A stretch of DNA of 64,000 nt. It comes from a virus. Shown here piece after piece: positions 54,449 to 61,245 of this stretch (positions are counted from its first letter, which is position 1; the number at the start of each line of letters is the position of its first letter). The stretch covers positions 1 to 64,000 of the IMG/VR virus record IMGVR_UViG_3300020439_000003, one strand, 5' to 3'. The notes under the pieces are model-generated. The model ran no database searches, had not been told where the DNA came from, and saw only the letters and a program-made list of their open reading frames with translations. The position numbers and the translations under genes are program-made.

Positions 54449-54941
54449 CAGGTGTAATTTTAATCAGTTTCTTGGTGTAATCATATGCATATTTTGTACG
54501 ATTACCATGTATACCCCATCCTAACCATTGATAGGCATGATGCATATAATGTTCAACAGTTTGTCCACGTCCTTGTAAAACAAGAGCATAACGTGTCCAC
54601 TGTGGTTCATTCACCATGTAACGAAGTTGTGTCCCCAGTGTGCTCGGGTCTCCCCCGTATGCGCGGGCAAAATGGGCAAGTCCGTCATATCTGCCCTGTG
54701 AGGTCCACTGAATGAGACCATATCCACCAACCAAACATGCATCGTAAGGTAGAATTGCACCGCCTTCACATACATTTGGACGGAAGTTTGATTCTTGTTT
54801 GATGTTACCCATGACTGTTGCCAGTGCATTAACATCATGAATCCCCCTCGATTGTAGGAATTCAAGTGTCTGATTCTCTGCTGGTGAGCAGTCTACACAC
54901 TTGATAATCGGAGGGGGAGTTGGTGTTGTTGTCAATAACAT
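54360..54941 (-). CDS. Phage tail lysozyme-family protein
   Basis: 193 residues. Residues 23-150 match the phage tail lysozyme domain: a helix NQTLEFLQSRGIHDVNALAT, then VMGNIKQESNF with the presumed catalytic E50, GYGLIQWTSQGRYDGLAHFA and LGTQLRYMVNE. No signal peptide or membrane anchor. It may serve as endolysin or as a virion enzyme that opens peptidoglycan. The location is among small early-type genes rather than the tail block, which leaves both possible. The polar C-terminal tail (about 30 residues, Ser/Pro/Gln) is encoded in the overlap with the downstream oxygenase gene. Confidence 0.85.
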   Translation of the reverse strand: MLLTTTPTPPPIIKCVDCSPAENQTLEFLQSRGIHDVNALATVMGNIKQESNFRPNVCEGGAILPYDACLVGGYGLIQWTSQGRYDGLAHFARAYGGDPSTLGTQLRYMVNEPQWTRYALVLQGRGQTVEHYMHHAYQWLGWGIHGNRTKYAYDYTKKLIKITPDANNSIPNQIPPSTHSQSQGDIRIPFGVC

Positions 54942-54976
54942 AATTTAGATTCGAGAGATCAACTAATGAAAGAATG

Positions 54977-55180
54977 TCAAGATTGCTCTGTATCCAACTG
55001 GGACAACTGTGGGGATCGCAGCAACTCGTGTTGGTATTCAAGTTCATTCCACAAACTGTCAATGAGACCATCGATATATGTACGATGGTTGAGATGTTGA
55101 GCAACTCTTTTGAGTTCTAATACCTGCTGTTTTGCAGACTCAATATGATAACATTCTCTACTTCTTACGTCAATGCTCAT
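54977..55180 (-). CDS. Small hypothetical protein
   Basis: 67 residues from ATG 55180 (MSIDVRSRECYHIESAKQQV), chosen because this ATG forms an ATGA with the stop of the upstream gene; the longer frame would overlap by 76 nt. Mostly one long charged helix (SAKQQVLELKRVAQHLNHRT, IDGLIDSLWNELEYQHELL). No family recognised. Confidence 0.65.
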   Translation of the reverse strand: MSIDVRSRECYHIESAKQQVLELKRVAQHLNHRTYIDGLIDSLWNELEYQHELLRSPQLSQLDTEQS

Positions 55181-55377
55181 GCGAAACCGCCTCCTTTTGT
55201 CTTTTGATCGATCACATCCACAGTAACACAATACTGTGGATAGTTCCACCATGCCTCCATAACTCGCATGTAATCATCAACAATCTTCACACTACCATCG
55301 GCACAGTGTATTTTGTATCTATGCCGATCGTAAGGTTTCTCACATGTTTGCTTAAAGAAACTTGGCAAACCTGTCAT
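55177..55377 (-). CDS. Conserved cyanophage hypothetical protein
   Basis: 66 residues: YDRHRYKIHCADGSVKIVDD then YMRVMEAWWNYPQYCVTVDV and a KTKGGGFA end. I recall the pattern RYKI--A-G---VVDDYM-V---WW...V-V-D--K--GGGF from several cyanophages; function unknown. ATGA overlaps link it to both neighbours. Confidence 0.8.
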   Translation of the reverse strand: MTGLPSFFKQTCEKPYDRHRYKIHCADGSVKIVDDYMRVMEAWWNYPQYCVTVDVIDQKTKGGGFA

Positions 55378-55526
55378 GATCGTGGATCCATGTTAGTACA
55401 GAGATCAGGATCAATCTTACAAAGACGATCCATCTTTTGATCTTGAATTGATTGAACTTTGTTCATTGCAGTGATGCCAATGTTAGCACCAATCAAAACA
55501 ATGATGAAAGCGAGGGCGATTCTCAT
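55374..55526 (-). CDS. Small single-pass membrane protein
   Basis: 50 residues from ATG 55526: MRIALAFIIVLIGANIGITA is one hydrophobic segment, followed by a polar, Asp-rich tail with two Cys (MDRLCKIDPDLC). A GTG at 55571 opens the frame earlier but would lie upstream of the transcription start predicted from the TATAAT at 55573. Topology is likely a signal anchor with the tail outside or in the periplasm. It is the first gene of a coupled run that includes the lysozyme-family protein, which raises a possible spanin or holin-helper role (inference). Confidence 0.6.
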   Translation of the reverse strand: MRIALAFIIVLIGANIGITAMNKVQSIQDQKMDRLCKIDPDLCTNMDPRS

Positions 55527-55572
55527 GATAATAAAAGAATGAAAGAGGGGAGGTCTCGCGGCAGGAGACACA

Positions 55573-55601
55573 ATTATATAGACCCTCTATGTGATAGTTC
55601 A
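55573..55601 (-). promoter_or_regulatory. Promoter with TATAAT -10 box
   Basis: The minus strand reads GGTCTATATAATTGTG. Perfect TATAAT (55578-55573); the -35 position holds TGAACT, a weak match. It would drive the run 55526 to 53861. A short hairpin (GTCTC/GAGAC, 55553-55569) lies in the predicted leader. Confidence 0.5.
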
Positions 55602-55787
55602 GCGTTGGAACTTGCCGTGCTTAAATGTAGCAAATTCAGGATTGTTGACCCAGCGACCCTGAGTGCAATCCCACACGATGGGCAGCGGTTCGGTCTGAGG
55701 AGTGTTCGGTGATGCCTTAGCGAGGACCTCACGGGACTGGGCAAACAGTTCGTCGAGAGTGTAGCGAGCAGGGCGGACGCCGTACAT
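55599..55787 (-). CDS. Small hypothetical protein
   Basis: 62 residues: MYGVRPARYTLDELFAQSRE then VLAKASPNTPQTEPLPIVWD and CTQGRWVNNPEFATFKHGKF. One helix, then a Pro-rich linker and an aromatic, basic end. GGAG lies 8 nt before the ATG. It has its own upstream region with both a GTGTATTATT motif and a CATAAATA late octamer, so it may be expressed early and late. No family recognised. Confidence 0.7.
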   Translation of the reverse strand: MYGVRPARYTLDELFAQSREVLAKASPNTPQTEPLPIVWDCTQGRWVNNPEFATFKHGKFQR

Positions 55788-55812
55788 GTGTTGTCTCCGT
55801 TGATTACCTAGT

Positions 55813-55822
55813 AATAATACAC
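55813..55822 (-). promoter_or_regulatory. -10 promoter motif GTGTATTATT
   Basis: The minus strand reads GCGTGTATTATTACTAGG, 26 nt upstream of the ATG at 55787. A palindrome GTGGT-C-ACCAC (55832-55842) covers the -35 position, the same arrangement as at 51371 and 52842 but with a different core. Confidence 0.5.
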
Positions 55823-55842
55823 GCTCAGGGCGTGGTCACCAC

Positions 55843-55850
55843 TATTTATG
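55843..55850 (-). promoter_or_regulatory. Late promoter variant CATAAATA
   Basis: The minus strand reads GTCCATAAATAGTGG, 56 nt upstream of the 62-aa gene. It is the only late-type octamer of this form seen in the accessory region. Confidence 0.5.
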
Positions 55851-55854
55851 GACA

Positions 55855-56385
55855 CTAGGAGAACTGGACCCCAAGGTGTGGACAGATCGCACCGAGTGAG
55901 ATACGAATATCTTTTGTAGGTGGATCTCCATCATGTTCTAGTCTTGAATCAAAGTAGATAATTCTACCTTGTTTGAATTCCACTTTCTCACCCGTTGCAA
56001 ATGTCGTAGCACCACTATCCCCATAAGCATGGTAAATAACTGACGTTGCGGCATGATTGTAATCAGTGTGGGTTTGACTAACATGCCCAGGATTTTGTGC
56101 ATTGACCAATAACCTATGGACATGAGACAAAGGTAGATCAGCACATACATCTTTAATGATGCATTCATTGAAGTATGCGAAGAACCAGTACCAAGGAGTC
56201 TCCTCAGTAAATTCATTGTTTCTGATGACAGTATTACCCCAGAATCTTGCCTTTGAATAGTCACCATATGGAGTATTATTATAGAAGAAGGGGAAGTCTG
56301 TTGAGAGATAGTTACCTACGTCTCTCACCATCCAACTGGGGAAATAGTCATCAATGACTGTTACTGTGGTATCTAAATGTGTCAT
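55855..56385 (-). CDS. 2OG-Fe(II) oxygenase, prolyl-4-hydroxylase-like (HxD type)
   Basis: 176 residues. VIDDYFPSWMVRDVGNYL opens like other P4H-type enzymes. Ligands: H106-T-D108 in SQTHTDYNHAATSVIYHA, distal H151 in YFDSRLEHDGDPPTKDIRIS and R161 as likely 2OG contact. Complete motif set, so probably active. Substrate unknown. Its start overlaps the stop of the HxH-type gene in an ATGA, the end of a helicase-oxygenase-oxygenase unit. Confidence 0.88.
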   Translation of the reverse strand: MTHLDTTVTVIDDYFPSWMVRDVGNYLSTDFPFFYNNTPYGDYSKARFWGNTVIRNNEFTEETPWYWFFAYFNECIIKDVCADLPLSHVHRLLVNAQNPGHVSQTHTDYNHAATSVIYHAYGDSGATTFATGEKVEFKQGRIIYFDSRLEHDGDPPTKDIRISLGAICPHLGVQFS

Positions 56386-56993
56386 CGTTTAATCAATGGA
56401 ATCTCAGTGCTCATTATGAAATTAGCAGATACAGTGATACGTTCACTATCCTCACGTTGTGTGTCCACTTGGTGATGCAAATATGATGGGAAGATGAGTA
56501 TATCACCTTCCTTACATTCAGGGAACCATGTATTAACCACTGGATAATGCTTAGAGAAGTATCCGAGGTGCATATTCTGATCTGGATTATAGAAGATGAA
56601 CTTAGCATCTACCTCAGGATCATATTGTAAGAGGTATGCACAACTAAACGTGGTGTTATCTCCTCCACAATGTGTATGCACCTCCTGTGAATCACCCTTC
56701 TTATATACATTGATCCAACTTTCCGTCATTTCTATTCGCACGGTGGGTTTCCCACCCAGTTGCTCATGCATATCATCTAAATTAGGACGTATTGCCTTAG
56801 CAAACACGTCCCACGAGAAGTCTTCATTATTGGTATCACTCTCAAAGGAGGATTGCAGTGTGCAATTCCACTCCCTCGGTTGTGATGTATTAGCGAATGC
56901 TAATTCTGATAGAAGTAATCCTTTGAGATACTGGTGTGCTTCAACTTCACCATGATAGTAGAACTTAGGAAATAAACCTTGAACTTTACCCAT
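56382..56993 (-). CDS. 2OG-Fe(II) oxygenase-family protein (HxH type)
   Basis: 203 residues. H106-T-H108 in EVHTHCGGDNTTFSCAYLLQ, EGDILIFPSYLHHQV with distal H173 or H174, and R185 in SERITVSANF. It belongs with the 2OG-FeII_Oxy_5-like phage proteins at 53861, 58732, 61926 and 62572. Its ATG shares bases with the helicase stop (TAATG) and its stop overlaps the next gene (ATGA), so helicase and two oxygenases are made together. Confidence 0.87.
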   Translation of the reverse strand: MGKVQGLFPKFYYHGEVEAHQYLKGLLLSELAFANTSQPREWNCTLQSSFESDTNNEDFSWDVFAKAIRPNLDDMHEQLGGKPTVRIEMTESWINVYKKGDSQEVHTHCGGDNTTFSCAYLLQYDPEVDAKFIFYNPDQNMHLGYFSKHYPVVNTWFPECKEGDILIFPSYLHHQVDTQREDSERITVSANFIMSTEIPLIKR

Positions 56994-58237
56994 TATGCAA
57001 CAAGAGAGAGGGGAGGAATGCCTTTGACGAAGATAGCATCAACAACATTTTGTAGACGCTTGACAACGTGAGCACCATAAGTCTTGTGGACAGGGACAGT
57101 AACGAAACCAGTTGGTTTGTTGTACAATCCCCACTCACATGCATTGAGTTCACCAGACTTCAAACGTGCAGCATCATCTTTATCTAGGCGAATAACACGA
57201 CCGATAGTCTGTGCCATCTCAACAACATTCAAGTTGCGAAGAAGGATGCAGTGAGTGAGACCAGGGACGTTGATACCTTCGCTGAGGATAGAATAGTGGA
57301 ACACGATGAACTTCTTAGAAGCATCCTTACCCCACTCAGTGAGAGTATTGAAGAATACTTCACGAGATACTTTCACACCGTCGATGATAGCACCAAACTT
57401 AGATGTGACGTGCATGACACTGTAACCACGCTCTGCAAGTTGAAGCAGGAGTGTAGTCTTAGAGATCATGTTACCTAGCACGCGACTGCTAGGGACAGCG
57501 ACGAGAACTTTGCTGGCGTGAGTATCATCGAGATTGTCAATGATGTCACGCACAGTGTCAGCATCAACGTCATGAATGTTGTGCTTTGTGCGAGTGTTGT
57601 CTGTTTCAAAGGGAACGATAGTTGGAGGGAGGATGTGACCCTGCTCAATCAACTCAGGTGCAGGAACGTTACAAATAACAGGACCATACACGTCGCTGTT
57701 GTTCATGGAACGACCATGCTTGCGAGCGATACGAGGAGTAGCAGTGAAGAAGTATGCACGCTCAGAGAGATCAGAACATGCAGCAGTAGCAGCAAAGAAG
57801 TGACGAGTCACACTGTTGTGAGACTCATCAAAGTATGCAGCATTGATCTCAATACCAGCATCAACAACTTTGTTCAAAGAGTGATAGGTAGTGAAGATAA
57901 TGCAAGACTCACCTGCTGCACGCGCAGTGTTAGCGAACAGTGCAATCTTGTCAGACTTGGTGCTGCTGAAATGCTGTGTCTCACCTGAGTGAGCATGACA
58001 TACATGTGTCCATGTAGATGAAATAAACTGCATGAACTCGTCACACAGTTGATTAGCGAGCAGGATACGAGGAGCAACAACAACAATAGTCTGGGGACCG
58101 TTGTTGAGCAGTTGACGAGCGTGCTCGATCATGATGATGGTTTTGCCACCACCAGTAGGCACGATGACCTGACCCTTGTCAGCGGACTGCATAGCAGCGA
58201 GAGCGCGGGACTGGTGAGGGCGTAGGGTGATGGTCAA
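56993..58237 (-). CDS. SF2 DNA/RNA helicase (UvsW/ResIII type)
   Basis: 414 residues. Walker A PTGGGKT (27-33) behind a LRPHQSRAL entry motif, DESH (137-140), TATPR (164-168) and QTIGRVIRLDKDD (342-354): motifs of superfamily 2 helicases related to UvsW or type III restriction helicases. T4 UvsW unwinds branched DNA and R-loops; cyanophages often carry several such proteins. The start must be the TTG at 58237: an in-frame stop lies five codons upstream, and the next Met would cut off the entry motif. A TATAAT -10 box (58261) precedes it. Coupled to two oxygenase genes downstream. Confidence 0.85.
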   Translation of the reverse strand: MTITLRPHQSRALAAMQSADKGQVIVPTGGGKTIIMIEHARQLLNNGPQTIVVVAPRILLANQLCDEFMQFISSTWTHVCHAHSGETQHFSSTKSDKIALFANTARAAGESCIIFTTYHSLNKVVDAGIEINAAYFDESHNSVTRHFFAATAACSDLSERAYFFTATPRIARKHGRSMNNSDVYGPVICNVPAPELIEQGHILPPTIVPFETDNTRTKHNIHDVDADTVRDIIDNLDDTHASKVLVAVPSSRVLGNMISKTTLLLQLAERGYSVMHVTSKFGAIIDGVKVSREVFFNTLTEWGKDASKKFIVFHYSILSEGINVPGLTHCILLRNLNVVEMAQTIGRVIRLDKDDAARLKSGELNACEWGLYNKPTGFVTVPVHKTYGAHVVKRLQNVVDAIFVKGIPPLSLVA

Positions 58238-58260
58238 GGCGTGTCTGTGTCAGTACATAT

Positions 58261-58266
58261 ATTATA
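58261..58266 (-). promoter_or_regulatory. TATAAT -10 box for the helicase unit
   Basis: The minus strand reads GATGTATAATATATG just past the stop of the 44-aa gene and 24 nt before the helicase TTG. The -35 position reads GTGGTG, not TTGACA. Confidence 0.4.
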
Positions 58267-58268
58267 CA

Positions 58269-58403
58269 TCACTCCTCGTCTTCCACCACCTCTTTGTGCC
58301 ACTTCCTACACTGGACCTTGTATTCATAATATGGATCAATCCTTGCTTGTCTCTCCCACTCTTCACATTTCAAAATCTCTTTATAGAGTTTGTCATCATA
58401 CAT
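58269..58403 (-). CDS. 44-aa hypothetical protein
   Basis: 44 residues: MYDDKLYKEILKCEEWERQA then RIDPYYEYKVQCRKWHKEVV and EDEE. Charged, one or two helices with two Cys and two Trp. Its ATG overlaps the stop of the 110-aa gene (TAATG), which supports translation, and it fills the gap before the helicase. No family recognised. Confidence 0.6.
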   Translation of the reverse strand: MYDDKLYKEILKCEEWERQARIDPYYEYKVQCRKWHKEVVEDEE

Positions 58404-58735
58404 TAGCGTGCCTCCATGTCTGGTAACATTTCATTGCCTGGGTGGTCATTAGTCTTACCACGGTATGCTTTCTTATGTTGAAAGTATGCTGGATCTAATT
58501 CTAAATCATCCCAGTCTTCTTCAAATATAACAATACAGCATTTAATCCATGGTGACAATGCATGTGGATCCTCGTTAGGTTTCTTACTTATACACAGTGT
58601 GATGTATTCATCACTAACAAATTCAATAGTTCCCTCAAAACCCTGATACCTAGCAGGACACCCAGGTTGTACTGCTTTGATGATGTTCCTGATCTCGATA
58701 GGAACTGACTCGGAAATAAAGAGGGGAGTGCTCAT
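58403..58735 (-). CDS. Conserved hypothetical protein, SH3-like beta core
   Basis: 110 residues. The central part RYQGFEGTIEFVSDEYITLC reads as two beta strands with an EGTIxFVSDEYITxC pattern that I recall from cyanophage hypothetical proteins. It could form a small barrel such as an SH3-like fold. C-terminal half charged and His-rich (AYFQHKKAYRGKTNDHPGNE). Its ATG overlaps the stop of the upstream oxygenase (ATGA). No function recognised. Confidence 0.75.
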   Translation of the reverse strand: MSTPLFISESVPIEIRNIIKAVQPGCPARYQGFEGTIEFVSDEYITLCISKKPNEDPHALSPWIKCCIVIFEEDWDDLELDPAYFQHKKAYRGKTNDHPGNEMLPDMEAR

Positions 58736-59349
58736 AGTGTTAGAAACGAAGTTGGGTTGCCATAGTTACCTTTGACCATGACATTAAATGCTAGTGAGTA
58801 ACGTCTATTGTGATCCATGTTTGCTTCAACACAATGGACTAACTCACTAGGGAATATGAGTACCATGCCTGTCTGTGGTGTGATTCTCCACGACTTAGCA
58901 TTATATACATTTGTAGCATCACGACGTGGGTCAAGGTGTCGATGGCGTTGATCCATGAACATAATATCACCACAATTAGGATGTGTCCTCAGATACACCA
59001 CACCACTATACAAACTGTTACGATGTGAATGATCGTTAGCACGTTCCATGTGTTGATGCATGTTAATCCATGAACATGTGAAGTCAGTAGTGTGTGATAT
59101 TGCATCAACACCCTGCACACCAAATACATATTCATCAACGTGTTCTTTTAACCACGACTTGAAATCTAGGAACTTGTCTAGTATCTGTTGTTCAACAGTT
59201 TGAGCACCTAGATTATATCCTGATCTATCGTAGTTTCTAAATTCCAACTCATCAACAGCATCCATGATGTTGGGCATCTCCTCATCAACTGTCACATATA
59301 TTGGTGATGAGAACAGAGGGATAATCTCAGTCGGTAGTGAAGTTTGCAT
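58732..59349 (-). CDS. 2OG-Fe(II) oxygenase-family protein (HxH type)
   Basis: 205 residues. H107-S-H109 in NDHSHRNSLYSGVVYLRTHP, GMVLIFPSELVHCVEANMD with distal H172, and R182/R183 in NRRYSLAFNV. The N-terminus (EIIPLFSSPIYVT) has the FSSPIY turn typical of Oxy_5 phage proteins. It overlaps the upstream HxD-type gene by 23 nt and the next small gene by an ATGA. Confidence 0.87.
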   Translation of the reverse strand: MQTSLPTEIIPLFSSPIYVTVDEEMPNIMDAVDELEFRNYDRSGYNLGAQTVEQQILDKFLDFKSWLKEHVDEYVFGVQGVDAISHTTDFTCSWINMHQHMERANDHSHRNSLYSGVVYLRTHPNCGDIMFMDQRHRHLDPRRDATNVYNAKSWRITPQTGMVLIFPSELVHCVEANMDHNRRYSLAFNVMVKGNYGNPTSFLTL

Positions 59350-59824
59350 TGATTAGAATTCTGTTCTTATGATATTTTGGTGAGTGTCCAGTATGCATGT
59401 GTTGACCATTAAATGTCAATAGTCTGTTTGCCTTTGGTTGTACCCGTTGAAAACGACTGTCGGAAGGATCGCCAAGGATAATAGTATCTCCATCTGAATC
59501 ATTAACATAGTAGATACACACACGATGAGGTTCTTTGCAATCAGTGTGAAAGTCATGTCTGTATCCCTCTGGGTTATATAACGTCATATCTGCACGCACA
59601 CGAAGACATGCAGAAGACCTAATAGTCTCCTGCATCTTCGCAACTAACTCACAGAACTGTGGATCACCTTCATCACTCAACCAGTGATTAAATCCATGTG
59701 CTTGTATATCATCACACCCATTGGTGAGAGTTTGTTGGTAGAACCAAGGAAACTCCCACCCAGTGAGTATAGATAACAGTTCTGCATGATAGTCATCATC
59801 AAGGAAGTTATCGATGATGTTCAT
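59327..59824 (-). CDS. 2OG-Fe(II) oxygenase, HxD type, paralogue 1
   Basis: 165 residues from ATG 59824 (MNIIDNFLDDDYHAELLSIL), where the family fold begins; an ATG at 59854 would add 10. Ligands H-T-D in YRHDFHTDCKEPHRVCIYYV (residues 93-95), distal His in FNGQHMHTGHS (144) and Arg in KNRILINANF (155). It shares FPW, YYVNDSDGDTI and the spacing of all ligands with the gene at 60682, so the two are paralogues. Substrate unknown. Confidence 0.87.
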   Translation of the reverse strand: MNIIDNFLDDDYHAELLSILTGWEFPWFYQQTLTNGCDDIQAHGFNHWLSDEGDPQFCELVAKMQETIRSSACLRVRADMTLYNPEGYRHDFHTDCKEPHRVCIYYVNDSDGDTIILGDPSDSRFQRVQPKANRLLTFNGQHMHTGHSPKYHKNRILINANFTTD

Positions 59825-59987
59825 CTCTGAGATGTAAGGAGGTCGCAATTTCATCAATTAGATTCCTTTTATGATCTGGAAGGTGACCAATCTTGTTGTA
59901 ATAGTCTTTTTGAAGTAGGAATAGTGCGTGGCGCAGAAGCACCTTCTGCTCTGGATTTAGTGTTGCAGTTTTAAGAAACATGGTCAT
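59808..59987 (-). CDS. Small helical hypothetical protein
   Basis: 59 residues from ATG 59987: MTMFLKTATLNPEQKVLLRH then ALFLLQKDYYNKIGHLPDHK and RNLIDEIATSL. Amphipathic helices, basic. It overlaps the next oxygenase by 17 nt and lies 22 nt after the preceding cupin gene, inside the oxygenase cluster. No family recognised; it could be an accessory subunit. Confidence 0.6.
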   Translation of the reverse strand: MTMFLKTATLNPEQKVLLRHALFLLQKDYYNKIGHLPDHKRNLIDEIATSLHLRDEHHR

Positions 59988-60008
59988 AGGTGCAGAGACC
60001 ACTACTAT

Positions 60009-60716
60009 TTAACGGTGGACCACTAAATTATAGCGTTTCCTGTCAGAACAGCAACACCTTTTAGGGGTCCAAATTGGAAGAGATAATGAAAGTCTCGGTC
60101 CTTTGGTGTGTCGGGTGTTGTGGTATGCCCTTGCAGGAAAGTATAGCACATCCCCAGGCGTAAGTAAAGTGTCTATTGCTATTGTCAACTCATCCTCACT
60201 TGGTGTGTAGGGAGGATCTTCTCCTTCAATAAGATGTGATGCTCGTTCGTTATATACTTGCCACCTCGTTTCTCCATCCATTTGTATGATGAAGTTGACG
60301 GGTTTGTCCCAGTGTGGTTTGAAACTTGGGTGCGAATTGTCAGCGCCATTAGTAATAAAAATGTGACAGTCAGCACATCCATCAAAGGTCTCTTCAATCT
60401 TTGACAGTAACTCATCAACTTGTGGTTTACCATGACCATATTTACATATGTTAATAGTATAACCCATATTAGCAAGTTCAAAGAGTTCTTGCTTCTTTGG
60501 TACACCCATATAAAACCATGGTTCTTCCACCTGTTCCAGATCCATACGTCTACCATTATCATCAATCACTGTGATAACGTGATTCCATGGAGCATTCAGG
60601 GCATCTTCGGCATCTTGCCATGTAACAAATGGTTCAATAGCATTGCGCCACACTCGTGGACGATCGTCTGCCTGATATACCTCAGGATTGAGAAACTCTG
60701 GGTTTGAAATTAACAT
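60009..60716 (-). CDS. JmjC-like cupin oxygenase, paralogue 1
   Basis: 235 residues from ATG 60716, chosen by alignment with its paralogue at 61229. It has the cupin_4/cupin_8 (JmjC-like) pattern: H-W-D in SFKPHWDKPVNFIIQMDGET, the strand RWQVYNE, then LTPGDVLYFPARAYHNTRHT with the distal His. In known members (YcfD/ROXA type) this fold hydroxylates Arg or His of ribosomal proteins with 2OG and Fe(II). The N-terminal 90 residues (VWRNAIEPFVTWQDAEDAL; PWNHVITVIDDNGRRMDLEQ) match the paralogue and may bind the substrate. Cys-rich end (RCCCSD). Substrate unknown. Confidence 0.82.
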   Translation of the reverse strand: MLISNPEFLNPEVYQADDRPRVWRNAIEPFVTWQDAEDALNAPWNHVITVIDDNGRRMDLEQVEEPWFYMGVPKKQELFELANMGYTINICKYGHGKPQVDELLSKIEETFDGCADCHIFITNGADNSHPSFKPHWDKPVNFIIQMDGETRWQVYNERASHLIEGEDPPYTPSEDELTIAIDTLLTPGDVLYFPARAYHNTRHTKGPRLSLSLPIWTPKRCCCSDRKRYNLVVHR

Positions 60717-61245
60717 TGAGTGCAATCCTATATCCTGTGGTGGGTGATGATGATGCATGTAATACATCACCTTTGAATACAACCATCTTGCCACGCTCAG
60801 GTGACACTCTCAACTGACATTGACGTTGAAATATACTCATCTCATCAGTGAAGAAGATAGTATCACCATCACTATCATTCACATAATATAATGCAGTGAT
60901 GTGTTCTTCTTCAAAGTCTACATGTGGACAGTGATGTTCTAGTTTGTCAGGTAGTAGGCAACCAAGGCGAACGCGATAAACATCAGAAAAATCTTGACCA
61001 GCAGCATCAGCAATAATCCTCAAAGCAGATTCAAATAGATCGTAGTATTGTGAGACAGGTTCATAGTCCATCACCACAACATGTGAGAATGAACTGTTAT
61101 CAAACCTACCTTCATATGGTCGATACCCACCATCAGCAAACGTGGTCTCTTTAACAAGATACCATGGGAACTGTTGTTGTGTTACAAGTCCCTCAATCTG
61201 ATCCTGAATAATATCAGGCAATGGATAATCAGAACTCAATAACAT
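60682..61245 (-). CDS. 2OG-Fe(II) oxygenase, HxD type, paralogue 2
   Basis: 187 residues from ATG 61245 (MLLSSDYPLPDIIQDQIEGL); a start further up would overlap the previous gene by over 100 nt. Ligands H108-V-D110 in HHCPHVDFEEEHITALYYVN, distal H163 in VFKGDVLHASSSPTTGYRIA, R173. It shares FPWY, YYVNDSDGDTI and the closing LNVNF with the gene at 59327. It sits between the two JmjC-like cupin genes and overlaps both (17 and 35 nt). Confidence 0.87.
   Translation of the reverse strand: MLLSSDYPLPDIIQDQIEGLVTQQQFPWYLVKETTFADGGYRPYEGRFDNSSFSHVVVMDYEPVSQYYDLFESALRIIADAAGQDFSDVYRVRLGCLLPDKLEHHCPHVDFEEEHITALYYVNDSDGDTIFFTDEMSIFQRQCQLRVSPERGKMVVFKGDVLHASSSPTTGYRIALNVNFKPRVSQS

Noticed and set aside
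54862-55104. An 80-aa minus-strand frame between the lysozyme and the 67-aa gene
   Set aside because: It overlaps both neighbours in another frame, starts inside one of them and lacks family-like features.
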